Part shown: in pieces, positions 35,062 through 43,329 of the stretch | Numbering within the stretch: position 1 is the first letter of the stretch | How the letters are laid out: every line of letters starts with the position of its first letter | Source of the DNA: Bacillota bacterium | GTDB lineage: Bacteria; Bacillota; Clostridia; Oscillospirales; Acutalibacteraceae | Reading direction: 5' to 3' | Length of the DNA stretch: 64,000 nucleotides | NCBI GenBank assembly: GCA_023418995.1 | Contig: JAEZYP010000070.1 | Span: 1-64,000 of the forward strand | Position numbers and translations under genes: made by a program | The notes under the pieces: model-generated | Databases searched by the model: none | The model's input: only the letters and a program-made list of their open reading frames with translations | What the model was told of the DNA's origin: nothing

Positions 35062-36183
35062 TTACAGAATGGAGGAAAGCAGCGCGCACACGGTCTCCTC
35101 ATTCATTTCTGCGGGTGTCAGATGGATAATCGCCGCATTTAAGCCAACCTGTGCAATATGCGGGATATCAGCTTCCTTTACACCAATCTGGTTAAGCCGA
35201 ACCGGCATTTTCATGCTCTCCATCAGATGCTCCACGGCATCCGCGAGCTCATTGATCTCTGAATAGCCGAGATAGCGCATCAGTGTATCCATTTTATCCT
35301 TCGCCTGCTTGTAGCAGAGGCGGATAAACGCAGGAAGTGTGATGGAGCAGGCCGTTCCATGGTTCGCGCCGAATTCCGTAGTAAGCGGAAAGCTCAGAGC
35401 GTGGATTCCGGTCGTCCTTGTCTGACTGAAAGCGATTCCCGCGGTCAGGCTTGCCAAAATCATAGCAGCGCGTGCTTCCTGATCGGAAGGCTGGTCATAC
35501 GCCTGTTTTATATTCTTCAGAACCAGTTCAAGCGCTCCAAGCGCAAGCATATCACACAAAGGCTGCGATTCTTTGTTCCAGTAGGCTTCAATCGCGTGGC
35601 AAAACGCGTCCATTCCGGTAGAAGCCGTTACCCCAGCCGGCAGCGTGTAAGTCAACTCCGGGTCGATTATCGCGCAGTCCGCCCAAAACCGGTCGTTCAC
35701 CATCGGCATTTTGATGCCTGCTTTTTTATTGGTAAACACGCCGACGTTGGTTACCTCGCTTCCGGTTCCCGCCGTGGTGGGAATCAAAATCAGGCGGGTT
35801 GTCCGCTCCGCAAGGACACGGCTTCCGCCGGCATAATAATCATAAATGCTCCCCGGGTTGGTCGCCAGGCAGGATACAATTTTAGAAACATCCATGGCGC
35901 TTCCGCCGCCAAGCCCAATCACGCAATCCGCTTGCATTTCGCGCGCCATCTGAGCCGCTTTGTCAACGCTCTCGCAGGAGGGATTCGGCTCTACTTCGCT
36001 GAAAAACGCAACCTTCTTCTCCGGCATATTGTCTCCGAGCGCTTTGGCGGCGCCGGACTGATAGAGAAACGGATCGCAAATGATCAGAACATTGCTTCCT
36101 CCGACATACTGGCTGATTTTTTGGGTTATACCGTTTTCAAACCGGATATTTACCGGCATGTAAAAGCTGAATTTCTCTTTCAT
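35062..36183 (-). CDS. Iron-containing alcohol dehydrogenase
   Basis: This 373-residue group III alcohol dehydrogenase reduces an aldehyde or oxidises an alcohol with NAD(P)H. GGGSAMDVSK at 92-101 binds the cofactor, and the metal ligands D192, H196, H261 and H275 are all present, spaced as in active enzymes. In the region D operon it stands next to the transketolase and would be suited to reducing a short aldehyde released by transketolase or aldolase, so regenerating NAD. In transketolase-type sulfoglycolysis an alcohol dehydrogenase reduces sulfoacetaldehyde; this is one possible role. ATG immediately follows the upstream stop. Confidence 0.92.
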   Translation of the reverse strand: MKEKFSFYMPVNIRFENGITQKISQYVGGSNVLIICDPFLYQSGAAKALGDNMPEKKVAFFSEVEPNPSCESVDKAAQMAREMQADCVIGLGGGSAMDVSKIVSCLATNPGSIYDYYAGGSRVLAERTTRLILIPTTAGTGSEVTNVGVFTNKKAGIKMPMVNDRFWADCAIIDPELTYTLPAGVTASTGMDAFCHAIEAYWNKESQPLCDMLALGALELVLKNIKQAYDQPSDQEARAAMILASLTAGIAFSQTRTTGIHALSFPLTTEFGANHGTACSITLPAFIRLCYKQAKDKMDTLMRYLGYSEINELADAVEHLMESMKMPVRLNQIGVKEADIPHIAQVGLNAAIIHLTPAEMNEETVCALLSSIL

Positions 36184-37119
36184 TTAATTTTCTCCTTCTT
36201 GCATGGTATTTGGCTGCCCTTGGTTCTTCTTCCGTTGCTCCAGAAGAATTCCAAGCGCCCCAAGCAAAACCACCGCCATGCCGGCATACTGCGTGGGAAC
36301 CAGTCTCTCACCAAAAGCCAGATAGGAGATCAGCGCCGCTGCCACCGGCATCAGCAATAAAAACACCTTGACGATCCACACCGGGAATCGTCTGAGATTG
36401 TAATAATAAAGCACATAAATCAAAGACTGACCGGCAGACGCGATTAAAAGCGCGATGATCAGGAAAGCACTGCCGCCGATTTTAGACAGCAGCCGGATAT
36501 CGCCGCTCAGCAAGGCAGCTGAAGTAAAGAGGATCAGCGTGATAAAATTATTGTAAAACGCAATTACGTTATCGCTTACCGCGTTGATTTTACTCGTCTG
36601 TACGCTCTTGATGAGAAAGGCGTTAATGGAAACAAACAGCGCGCTGAGAATAAAAAAGATATTGCCCGCATTCCCCAGGTTAAAGCTCGTAAAATTAATC
36701 CCCATTACCAGAAAGACGCCAAAAAGCATCACCAGAGAACACGCCCAGTCCGCCCGGGTAAATTTATACTTGTAAATAACTACCGAAATAATATTTACAA
36801 ACAGGATATCGCATTTTAACAGTGCGGTGCCGCTCCCCGCCGGAGAAAGTGCAAGACCGAGAAAGGCGGTTAAATCCAGCAAAAAACCGAAAACACCGAT
36901 TAAAATCAGCTTGCCGGTGACACCCTTCGTCCGGAACAGATCCCCCAGCTTTCCGCCGGCCTGCATCAGGAACGCCAGCACAAACATTGTTATAAATCGA
37001 ATCACAATGCCAACCGAAAAGGCGGACATCAGCCCAACAGCCTTTTGTGTGGCAACATAGTAAGCACCCCATACCACAGATAGCAGCAAAAGCAGTAATA
37101 TGGACTTCATTTTCATCAT
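36184..37119 (-). CDS. EamA/DMT-family membrane transporter
   Basis: This 311-residue protein is almost wholly hydrophobic, with about ten predicted membrane helices, beginning MMKMKSILLLLLLSVVWGAYYVATQKAV. Two repeated EamA halves are visible (WGAYYV near the start and a related segment near ALISYLAFGERLVPTQYAG). This superfamily mostly exports small metabolites. I chose ATG 37119, with AGAGGA upstream, rather than an in-frame TTG at 37140. As the first gene of region D after the operator at 37144, it could export the end product made by the alcohol dehydrogenase; that is inference. Confidence 0.88.
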   Translation of the reverse strand: MMKMKSILLLLLLSVVWGAYYVATQKAVGLMSAFSVGIVIRFITMFVLAFLMQAGGKLGDLFRTKGVTGKLILIGVFGFLLDLTAFLGLALSPAGSGTALLKCDILFVNIISVVIYKYKFTRADWACSLVMLFGVFLVMGINFTSFNLGNAGNIFFILSALFVSINAFLIKSVQTSKINAVSDNVIAFYNNFITLILFTSAALLSGDIRLLSKIGGSAFLIIALLIASAGQSLIYVLYYYNLRRFPVWIVKVFLLLMPVAAALISYLAFGERLVPTQYAGMAVVLLGALGILLEQRKKNQGQPNTMQEGEN

Positions 37120-37143
37120 TGCATTCTTCCTCTTGCACAATTT

Positions 37144-37155
37144 ATCGATTTCGAT
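37144..37155. promoter_or_regulatory. Candidate ROK operator before region D operon
   Basis: ATCGATTTCGAT is an inverted repeat (ATCGA..TCGAT) 25 bases upstream of the EamA gene. The same motif occurs at 43003-43014, and a shorter variant at 38462-38472 lies in front of the ROK gene. Confidence 0.5.
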
Positions 37156-37158
37156 ATA

Positions 37159-37188
37159 ATTGGACGGAGCCGGGTTCTTTTCCCGACG
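37159..37188 (-). other. Stem-loop after ROK gene
   Basis: GGACG...CGTCC with an internal CGGG/CCCG pairing forms a hairpin immediately after the ROK stop codon. The tail on the minus strand is AATTATAT, so termination would be weak and read-through to the region D operon is possible. Confidence 0.4.
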
Positions 37189-37191
37189 TCC

Positions 37192-38409
37192 TTACACCTC
37201 TTCCAAAGCCACCTGGTATTCATCCTCCATCATCATCATCGCAGCTCCGACCGCACCGATATTATCCCGTGCCTTTACGCATTTTACACTGAAATTCTCG
37301 ATGAGGGCAGGGGTCACGCTTTCCTTGATTACCTGATAGACCATCTCGGAAAAAACCGGTCCGCCCATGCCGCTTTTGCTCGCAATAATAACCTGTCTCG
37401 GGTTAATCGCCGCCAACGCCATAGCAAGGCCCTCGCCTAAGTAGGTCGCCGTTTCCTTCATCAGCTCCACGGAATCCTGATGCCCGTTCAAAGCAGACTC
37501 CACAAACATACTCATGGAAAAATGATCCATATCACCGGCTACGAGCTCTTTGATATCGGAAAAATATCCGCATTTCATCCGCTCTATGATCTTGGTTTTA
37601 ATCGCCTTGAAGGAAGCCTCGGTGTCCAGGCAGCCCTTTCTGCCGCAGGAACAATAGCGGTTGCTGTTTACCAGGCGGACATGCCCGATTTCACCCGCAG
37701 TGCCGTTGTTGCCGGAATATAGCTTGTTCCCGATAATCATGCCCATACGAAGACCGTATTTCATGGAAAGAAGGACAAAGTCGTCTGCTTTTTCCCTGTA
37801 TTCCATCCAACGGTAAGCAATGGTCATCGTATTGACATTGTTCTCAATAATCACCCTGTAGCCGAATTCTTGCTCAATCAGCTGCTTGATGGGTATGTTT
37901 TTCCACCCATTGATATGGGCATATTCAACGCTCAGCCCTTTTTCTTTGTTCACGTAGCCCGGAAGACCAAGCCCAATTCCCAGAACCCTGGAGCCATCCT
38001 CCCCGACAAACCTGAGCGCGTGGCGGATTGCCGCCTTAATCTTATCAATAATCGTTTCAACGGTATCTGCGGAATGAATTTTGTCATCCACAGAGAATAC
38101 TACCTGGAAAGAAAAGTCCACAACCACACAGTTTAGGCTGTCAGCGTTAAACTCAACGCCGATGAAATACTGCCCCTCGGGGCGAATATGCAGCCAGGTT
38201 GGCCTGCGGCCTACACGGACGGAATCGCAATCTTCCTCCACAAGCAGTTTTTTGTCGATCAGATCATTAATCGTATTCAGCACAGTCGTCATGCTGTAGC
38301 CGGTTCTTTTCTTGACCTCATGACGTGAAATCATTTCATTGTAACGAACCGTGCTGATAATTTTATTTCTTTTCAGATCTTTTCTGCTTTCAACAATCCC
38401 CTGCTCCAT
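37192..38409 (-). CDS. ROK-family transcriptional repressor
   Basis: This 405-residue NagC/XylR-type regulator has an N-terminal winged helix (about residues 20-75, with SRHEVKKRTGYSMTTVLNTINDLIDKKLL) followed by a ROK domain. The ROK zinc motif CSCGRKGCLD and GNNGTAGEIGHVRL are present. Sugar-kinase catalysis is not expected in this group; it binds a sugar ligand instead. It is transcribed towards the region D genes. Likely operators are ATCGWTTTCGAT elements ahead of regions D and E and a degenerate one in its own promoter. Confidence 0.9.
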   Translation of the reverse strand: MEQGIVESRKDLKRNKIISTVRYNEMISRHEVKKRTGYSMTTVLNTINDLIDKKLLVEEDCDSVRVGRRPTWLHIRPEGQYFIGVEFNADSLNCVVVDFSFQVVFSVDDKIHSADTVETIIDKIKAAIRHALRFVGEDGSRVLGIGLGLPGYVNKEKGLSVEYAHINGWKNIPIKQLIEQEFGYRVIIENNVNTMTIAYRWMEYREKADDFVLLSMKYGLRMGMIIGNKLYSGNNGTAGEIGHVRLVNSNRYCSCGRKGCLDTEASFKAIKTKIIERMKCGYFSDIKELVAGDMDHFSMSMFVESALNGHQDSVELMKETATYLGEGLAMALAAINPRQVIIASKSGMGGPVFSEMVYQVIKESVTPALIENFSVKCVKARDNIGAVGAAMMMMEDEYQVALEEV

Positions 38410-38461
38410 TGTTAATCCTCACTTTACCCGATCTTTGTTTTCTGTAATAATTCTTATTATA

Positions 38462-38472
38462 ATCATTTCGAT
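38462..38472. promoter_or_regulatory. Degenerate ROK operator in ROK promoter
   Basis: ATCATTTCGAT retains the TTTCGAT half of the motif. It lies between a minus-strand TTTACT (-35) and TATAAT (-10) spaced by 16 bp, in the ROK promoter. Confidence 0.4.
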
Positions 38473-38567
38473 TTAATAGTAAAGGAAATTCTGGGGATCT
38501 GGAAGAAAGATTTTCCATCCTGCATTCAAACGCCGGTTTGAATCGCTTTACCGTGTTCTTCCACTGC

Positions 38568-39314
38568 TTACCACCATTTGATTTTATCAGTAATATACTG
38601 CCGCTTCTCAATAAACTCGGGGCTGGCAACATTTCTTGGCCTTGGCAGATCAATGATTGTCTCTTCCTTGATATGGGTAGGCTTATTGGAGAGAATCAGG
38701 CAGCGCTCCGCCATATAAACCGCTTCCTCAATATTATGGGTAATGAAAATAATCGTTGTTTTTTCCTTCTGCCAAAGCTTAATCAGCTCATCCTCCAGCT
38801 TGAAGCGAAGCTCAATATCAAGCTGGCCGTAAGGCTCGTCCATCAGCAGCAGCTCCGGATGCACCGCAAACGCTCTTGCAATAACTACGCGCTGCAGCAT
38901 GCTGGCGGAAAGCTGGCTTGGGTAATAGTCACGGAATTTCGTAAGCCCGACCATGTCCATGACTTCTTCCGCGCGCTTTTTCTGCTCTGCCTCCGGTACC
39001 TTTTTAATATTTAATCCAAACCGGACGTTTTGCTCCACATTCAACCAAGGCATAGTGGAATACTCCTGAAAAATGTAGGCAATGTTATGTTTTTTCAGGT
39101 TTACCGGCTCGCCGTCGATATAAATCTCGCCCCCGGTAAGCTCATTCAACTTCGTCAAGCTGTTAAGAAAAGTCGTTTTGCCACAGCCGGTTGGTCCTAC
39201 GATGCACAGAAATTCTCCCTTTTTCACTTCAAAAGAGACATCGTCCAAAACAAGCAGATCACCGAATGCTTTTGTGATATGGTCCGCTTTTACTTTAATT
39301 TGATTTTCAGCCAC
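38568..39314 (-). CDS. ABC transporter ATPase with degenerate signature motif (SsuB/TauB family)
   Basis: This 248-residue nitrate/sulfonate/taurine-family ATPase has Walker A GPTGCGKTT, Q-loop IFQEYSTMPWL, Walker B LLLMDEPYGQLD and the switch His in FITHN. The signature motif reads LSASMLQR instead of the normal LSGGMQQR, so its signature side should be weak. It starts with GTG preceded by GGGGGAG. Its partner is the second ATPase directly upstream, and the two are expected to form a heterodimer under two different permeases. The substrate is unknown and may be a sulfonate, a nitrogen compound or a sugar analogue. Confidence 0.9.
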   Translation of the reverse strand: MAENQIKVKADHITKAFGDLLVLDDVSFEVKKGEFLCIVGPTGCGKTTFLNSLTKLNELTGGEIYIDGEPVNLKKHNIAYIFQEYSTMPWLNVEQNVRFGLNIKKVPEAEQKKRAEEVMDMVGLTKFRDYYPSQLSASMLQRVVIARAFAVHPELLLMDEPYGQLDIELRFKLEDELIKLWQKEKTTIIFITHNIEEAVYMAERCLILSNKPTHIKEETIIDLPRPRNVASPEFIEKRQYITDKIKWW

Positions 39315-39332
39315 TGGAACTCCCCCTTTCGT

Positions 39333-40115
39333 TTAAAGTGTCTTATCCACGATATTAGTGATCTCTTCGCGCAGTCTCAGGAATTCGGGATCCACATAAT
39401 CTCTTGGACGCTTCATTGTGATGTTGTATTCGCACTTTACGCTTGCAGGGCAGTTCGTGAGCACAACAATCCGATCCGCCAGATAGAGCGCTTCCTCGAT
39501 ATTGTTGGTAACGAAAACAGCGGTTCTTTTTTCCGACTCCCAAATCCGCACAAGCTCTTCCTGCATCAGGTATCTCGTCTGGGCGTCCAAATGGCCGAAC
39601 GGCTCGTCCATCAGCATTACCACAGGCTCGTTGCAATACGCCCTTGCGATTCCGACACGCTGCTGCATGCCGCCGGAAAGCTTTACCGGAAAGGTATTTT
39701 CAAATCCTTCCAGTCCCACTAATTTAATATAGTGAGCTGTTCTTTTTTCTCTCTCCGCCTTTGAAATTCCTCTTGCCTTTGGTCCGAACTCCACGTTTCC
39801 CTTAACGGTAAGCCAGGGGAACAGGGCAGTTGTCTGGTAAACAACGCCGCGTTCAGGGTCCGGCTTATTAACTTCCTTGTCATTTACAATGATTTTTCCG
39901 GAAGTAGCGGGTTCCAACCCCGCAATCAGATTCAGCAGAGTAGTTTTACCGCACTGACCGGGTCCAAAAAGAACCACGAGCTCGTTTTCCTTTACTTTCA
40001 GGGAAAAGTTGTCAACAACCTTCAGGCTTCCCCGCTCGTTCGTGAACTCCTTCGACACGTTTTCGCAGTTGATAATGATTTTGTCCTTTATGCTCCCCTG
40101 TTGTTCCACGCACAT
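39333..40115 (-). CDS. ABC transporter ATPase with altered switch His (SsuB/TauB family)
   Basis: This 260-residue ATPase has Walker A GPGQCGKTT, Q-loop YQTTALFPWL, a consensus signature LSGGMQQR and Walker B VVMLMDEPFGHLD. The H-loop, normally VTHD, reads VTNN (FVTNNIEEA), so the switch histidine is replaced by Asn. Combined with the degenerate signature of its neighbour, only one of the two composite ATP sites of a heterodimer would be fully consensus. The start at 40115 has GGAGG seven bases upstream and overlaps the end of the permease gene by 28 bases. Confidence 0.9.
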   Translation of the reverse strand: MCVEQQGSIKDKIIINCENVSKEFTNERGSLKVVDNFSLKVKENELVVLFGPGQCGKTTLLNLIAGLEPATSGKIIVNDKEVNKPDPERGVVYQTTALFPWLTVKGNVEFGPKARGISKAEREKRTAHYIKLVGLEGFENTFPVKLSGGMQQRVGIARAYCNEPVVMLMDEPFGHLDAQTRYLMQEELVRIWESEKRTAVFVTNNIEEALYLADRIVVLTNCPASVKCEYNITMKRPRDYVDPEFLRLREEITNIVDKTL

Positions 40116-40876
40116 AGCTTAGCCTCCGCTTCTCTCATAATAATTGCAAGGATAAATCCTACAATACCGATTGCCAGTATACCAACCAGTATCTGTGTTG
40201 TATCATTTGTCTGCATTCCACCGAAGATCAGCCAGCCGACGCCCTCGGAGGACCGAACCATCTCTGCGGCGACAACCGTTGCCCAGCTGCTGGAAAGCGC
40301 AATTTGAAGACCGGCAAAAATATAGGGAACAGAGAAGGGAATTACAATCTTGGTAAACAGCTGCCGGTTATTTGCCCCCAGCATTCTTGCGGCTCCGACC
40401 AATACCGGGTCAACCGCTTTTGCGCCCGCATAGGCATTCTGGGTAACATTTGAAAAGGCAGCCAGAAAAATAAGAAAGAATTTTGTCATTTCACCGATGC
40501 CGAACCAAAGAATAGAAAGCGGAATCCATGCAATCGGCGGTATTGGGCGGATTACTTCGAAGATCGGGCGGAAAATGGCTTCGATCGTTCGGTTCCAACC
40601 CATTCCCATTCCCAAAATGACTCCTACGACACTGGCCACGACATAGGCGATCATAACACGCTCGAGGCTCCAAAAAATATGCCCGATTAGCGTATACTGA
40701 CCAATGTTGGAATAGCAGTCGGTAATAAAAGACTGAAAGACCACAACCGGGGGCGGAAGTAATTTTCCAAGATCAGTAAAGGTCGCTCCGTATTGCCAAA
40801 GAAGTACAAACAGTAAAATGGATGAAGCGCCGGCAATGAACTTAACCATACCCTTGGATTTGATTGTCTTTTTCAT
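40088..40876 (-). CDS. ABC transporter permease (SsuC/TauC family)
   Basis: This 262-residue inner-membrane permease has about six helices. The EAA loop is AARMLGANNRQLFTKIVIPFSVPYIFAGLQIALSSSWATVVAAEM, a family hallmark. It overlaps the upstream permease by one base and the downstream ATPase by 28. It probably heterodimerises with the permease at 40876-41661, which is unusual for this family. Confidence 0.92.
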   Translation of the reverse strand: MKKTIKSKGMVKFIAGASSILLFVLLWQYGATFTDLGKLLPPPVVVFQSFITDCYSNIGQYTLIGHIFWSLERVMIAYVVASVVGVILGMGMGWNRTIEAIFRPIFEVIRPIPPIAWIPLSILWFGIGEMTKFFLIFLAAFSNVTQNAYAGAKAVDPVLVGAARMLGANNRQLFTKIVIPFSVPYIFAGLQIALSSSWATVVAAEMVRSSEGVGWLIFGGMQTNDTTQILVGILAIGIVGFILAIIMREAEAKLCAWNNRGA

Positions 40877-41661
40877 TACTGTTCTCCTCCTTTCAGCACG
40901 ATCTTTTCAACTACTGAAAGCAGCTGACCAAGCAGCGCACCGATTGCGCCGATGGAAATCATGCCTACGATGATTACGTCCGGGCGGGAAAGTCCTCTGC
41001 ACTGCTGAATCAGGAATCCCAATCCCCTTGTGGAAGCCAAAAGCTCTGCCGCCACCAGGGCTGTCCACGCGGAGCCAAGAGCGACTCTGCAGGCAGTCAT
41101 AACCATTGGCAGCGCCGTGGGAACCGCGATTTTGAAAAGAAGCTGCATATTGGAGGCACCGAACGTCTGACCGACCCAGAGGTGAACCGCCCTGGTTCTT
41201 TTGACGCCGGAATAGGCATTCACAATACACGGAATCAAAGCAGAAAGGAAAATAACCGCCGCTTTGGAGGCAATTCCTATTCCAAGGAAGATAATCATAA
41301 GCGGAATCCACGCAATACCCGGAACAGGTCTGAGCAGGTCAAACAAGGGACGAACAAACATATCAATTTTTTCGTTCCATCCCATTAATATTCCCAGCGG
41401 AATTCCGACAATAATCCCCAGGAAATATCCCAGCAGGGCGACCTGAAGGCTCGCGCCGATATGCTCCGGCAGGGTTGCGCCGTCCGGGTTGACATCATAC
41501 AATTTAATAAAGAAGGTTCTTACGACCTTTACCGGACTCGGAAAAAGAGAAGACGGGAACATTTTTAAAATATCTGTGACAAGATACCACACGAATACGA
41601 CGACTAACACGGATAACACAGATAACAGCAGGTATTTGGCTCCGTTCTTCTTGTTTTTCAT
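40876..41661 (-). CDS. ABC transporter permease (SsuC/TauC family), second
   Basis: This 261-residue permease has the EAA loop VGQTFGASNMQLLFKIAVPTALPMVMTACRVALGSAWTALVAAELLAS and GLGFLIQQCRGLSRPDVIIVGMISIGAIG, both typical. Its sequence differs clearly from the permease encoded next, and the two are adjacent with a one-base overlap. The gene follows the binding protein by 44 bases. Confidence 0.92.
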   Translation of the reverse strand: MKNKKNGAKYLLLSVLSVLVVVFVWYLVTDILKMFPSSLFPSPVKVVRTFFIKLYDVNPDGATLPEHIGASLQVALLGYFLGIIVGIPLGILMGWNEKIDMFVRPLFDLLRPVPGIAWIPLMIIFLGIGIASKAAVIFLSALIPCIVNAYSGVKRTRAVHLWVGQTFGASNMQLLFKIAVPTALPMVMTACRVALGSAWTALVAAELLASTRGLGFLIQQCRGLSRPDVIIVGMISIGAIGALLGQLLSVVEKIVLKGGEQ

Positions 41662-41705
41662 TTTGCACCTCGTTTCTTGAATCGTTATGAAATGTTAACT
41701 AGTAT

Positions 41706-42812
41706 TTATTTCGCTGTGCTTATCTTGACGCCAAATGCTTCCTCGATTACAGAGGAGTCAAAGCTCTTCGGAACGTTGGGCAAAAGATCTTTTTCGATTT
41801 TTCCTGCTCCGGCAAAGAAGTTTGCAAGCAGCATATAGCTATCGCCTAAAGTATAACCGGGTTTCTTGTAATCTTCCTTCGTAATATAGTCACGTACTGA
41901 AATTTCATTATCCATCATCTGATCGGTATACACCAAGCCGTTGTCTTTAAAGAATTTCATAGAGAAGGTATGTCTTTCATCCTTATTCTTTGCAAGGGCT
42001 TCGCAGGCTTTTTCATAAACCTGAATGAATTTTACGACGTCTGCTTTTCTGTCCTTCAGAACGCTCTTGCGTGCAAGAATTCCGTCCTTCATTTTCATAC
42101 CGGAAGCCTGCTCAAACGAAATCGCCTTCACAGCGCCCGCGGCTTCAGCCTGGAAGGAATACGGAGGAGGAACGGAGATTGCATCGGCCTCACCGGCTTT
42201 GAACGCCTGAAGTGCCTGAGCAAATTCCATAGAAACCTGCTGGATATCAGTTTCTTTCAGACCAAACTTTTGCGCGTAGCTGATAGCAACATACTGAGAC
42301 ACGGTTCCCAATGAGCCAAGCACCTTCATGCCCTTAACGGTCTCCTTGGAGCCTAAAACGTCCGGGTTGTCCGCAAGCTGGCCCTTAACCTTCGCAATCG
42401 GGCTGTCTTTTCTTACATACAGTCCCATACCGCCCGCAGTGTTGGATTCATAAACCAAGGTACTGATATCGTTTGCCATGGAGAAAACCGCGGCGGTTCC
42501 CGCAACACCGACATCAAGCTGACCGGCGGAAAGGGATTCGTTCATCGGTGTACCGTTCTGGAACATAACAAACTTTACATTCAAGCCTGCGTCCTTAAAC
42601 CAGCCTTTTTCATAGGCATACTGTGCGGGGACGTTTACGGTAAACGGCATCATGCCAACATTGAGAACCGCACCTGTGGAAGCGGCAGTTGACGCTGCAT
42701 TTCCACCAGCGGTTGAGGCTGTGCCTGAAGCGGCAGGAGTACTTGCCTGGCACCCTGCAAAGGTGCTGATTAACAATGCGGTTGATAAAACTGCTGAAAT
42801 AATCCTTTTCAT
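41706..42812 (-). CDS. ABC transporter substrate-binding lipoprotein (NMT1/SsuA-like)
   Basis: This 368-residue lipoprotein has a signal peptide ending FAGC with Cys at residue 21 and a Thr/Ser/Ala-rich linker to about residue 48. The binding domain is NMT1/SsuA-like: VPAQYAYEKGWFKDAGLNVKFVMFQNGTPMNESLSAGQLDVGVAGTAAVF is a characteristic stretch. The family binds alkanesulfonates, taurine, nitrate or thiamine precursors. A promoter with a ROK-like operator precedes it. Because the operator matches that of the region D operon, the ligand is probably the substrate of that pathway. Confidence 0.9.
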   Translation of the reverse strand: MKRIISAVLSTALLISTFAGCQASTPAASGTASTAGGNAASTAASTGAVLNVGMMPFTVNVPAQYAYEKGWFKDAGLNVKFVMFQNGTPMNESLSAGQLDVGVAGTAAVFSMANDISTLVYESNTAGGMGLYVRKDSPIAKVKGQLADNPDVLGSKETVKGMKVLGSLGTVSQYVAISYAQKFGLKETDIQQVSMEFAQALQAFKAGEADAISVPPPYSFQAEAAGAVKAISFEQASGMKMKDGILARKSVLKDRKADVVKFIQVYEKACEALAKNKDERHTFSMKFFKDNGLVYTDQMMDNEISVRDYITKEDYKKPGYTLGDSYMLLANFFAGAGKIEKDLLPNVPKSFDSSVIEEAFGVKISTAK

Positions 42813-43002
42813 TAATAATTCCTCCTATTTTTTAGTCGAAAAACTAGAAATTTCCCACTTACCTCAATCAAAAAAGCCTTATGAAATAATTTTACACTCC
42901 CCTTCTTATTTTATTATGCTTCAGAAGTTCCAAGTTCAACAACAAAACACTTCAATGAAACCACCGCAGAGAATTCCGTAAACTTCTGTTGCATTTTGTT
43001 TT

Positions 43003-43014
43003 ATCGTTTTCGAT
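43003..43014. promoter_or_regulatory. Candidate ROK operator before region E
   Basis: ATCGTTTTCGAT matches the site at 37144-37155 in 11 of 12 bases. It lies over the predicted transcription start of the ABC operon, where repression would be effective. Confidence 0.55.
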
Positions 43015-43017
43015 TAT

Positions 43018-43045
43018 ATTTTAACATGTTTATATCAAATGTCAA
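43018..43045 (-). promoter_or_regulatory. Predicted sigma-A promoter of region E importer operon
   Basis: On the minus strand TTGACA (43040-43045) and TAAAAT (43018-43023) are 16 bp apart. The 517-bp gap 42813-43329 holds this promoter, the operator, AT-rich DNA and the chemoreceptor terminator; no gene is seen in it. Confidence 0.55.
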
Positions 43046-43242
43046 TACATTTTTTTAGGTTTTACGTCTAATAATATGTATATTTTATTTATTATGTCGT
43101 TTTAATATTTATTTTTTCGATATTTTTAAATGATCTTCTTTTTGCCCAATTGAGTCTAAAAATTGCATCAAAAATCCCGTGGATTTTACTGCCTGCTCCT
43201 ATCGATGACGCGAAAACACATGCGGCGCTCTGACACAAACAG

Positions 43243-43300
43243 AAAAAAGCCAGGGATTCCCGCATTCTCACAGAAGAGAAGTAAATCCCCGGCTTTTTTT
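43243..43300. terminator. Rho-independent terminator after chemoreceptor gene
   Basis: Arms AAAAAAGCCAGGGATT and AATCCCCGGCTTTTTTT form a long stem with one mismatch around a 25-base loop. A and T runs on the two sides would work for either strand; the gene ending at 43330 is the likely user. Confidence 0.8.
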
Positions 43301-43329
43301 ATTTGGCTCCCTTTGCCAAGCAAGCTAAC

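Noticed and set aside
35359..36360. 333-residue plus-strand frame
   Set aside because: It lies opposite the iron alcohol dehydrogenase, which has all its metal ligands; no homology is apparent in the shadow frame.
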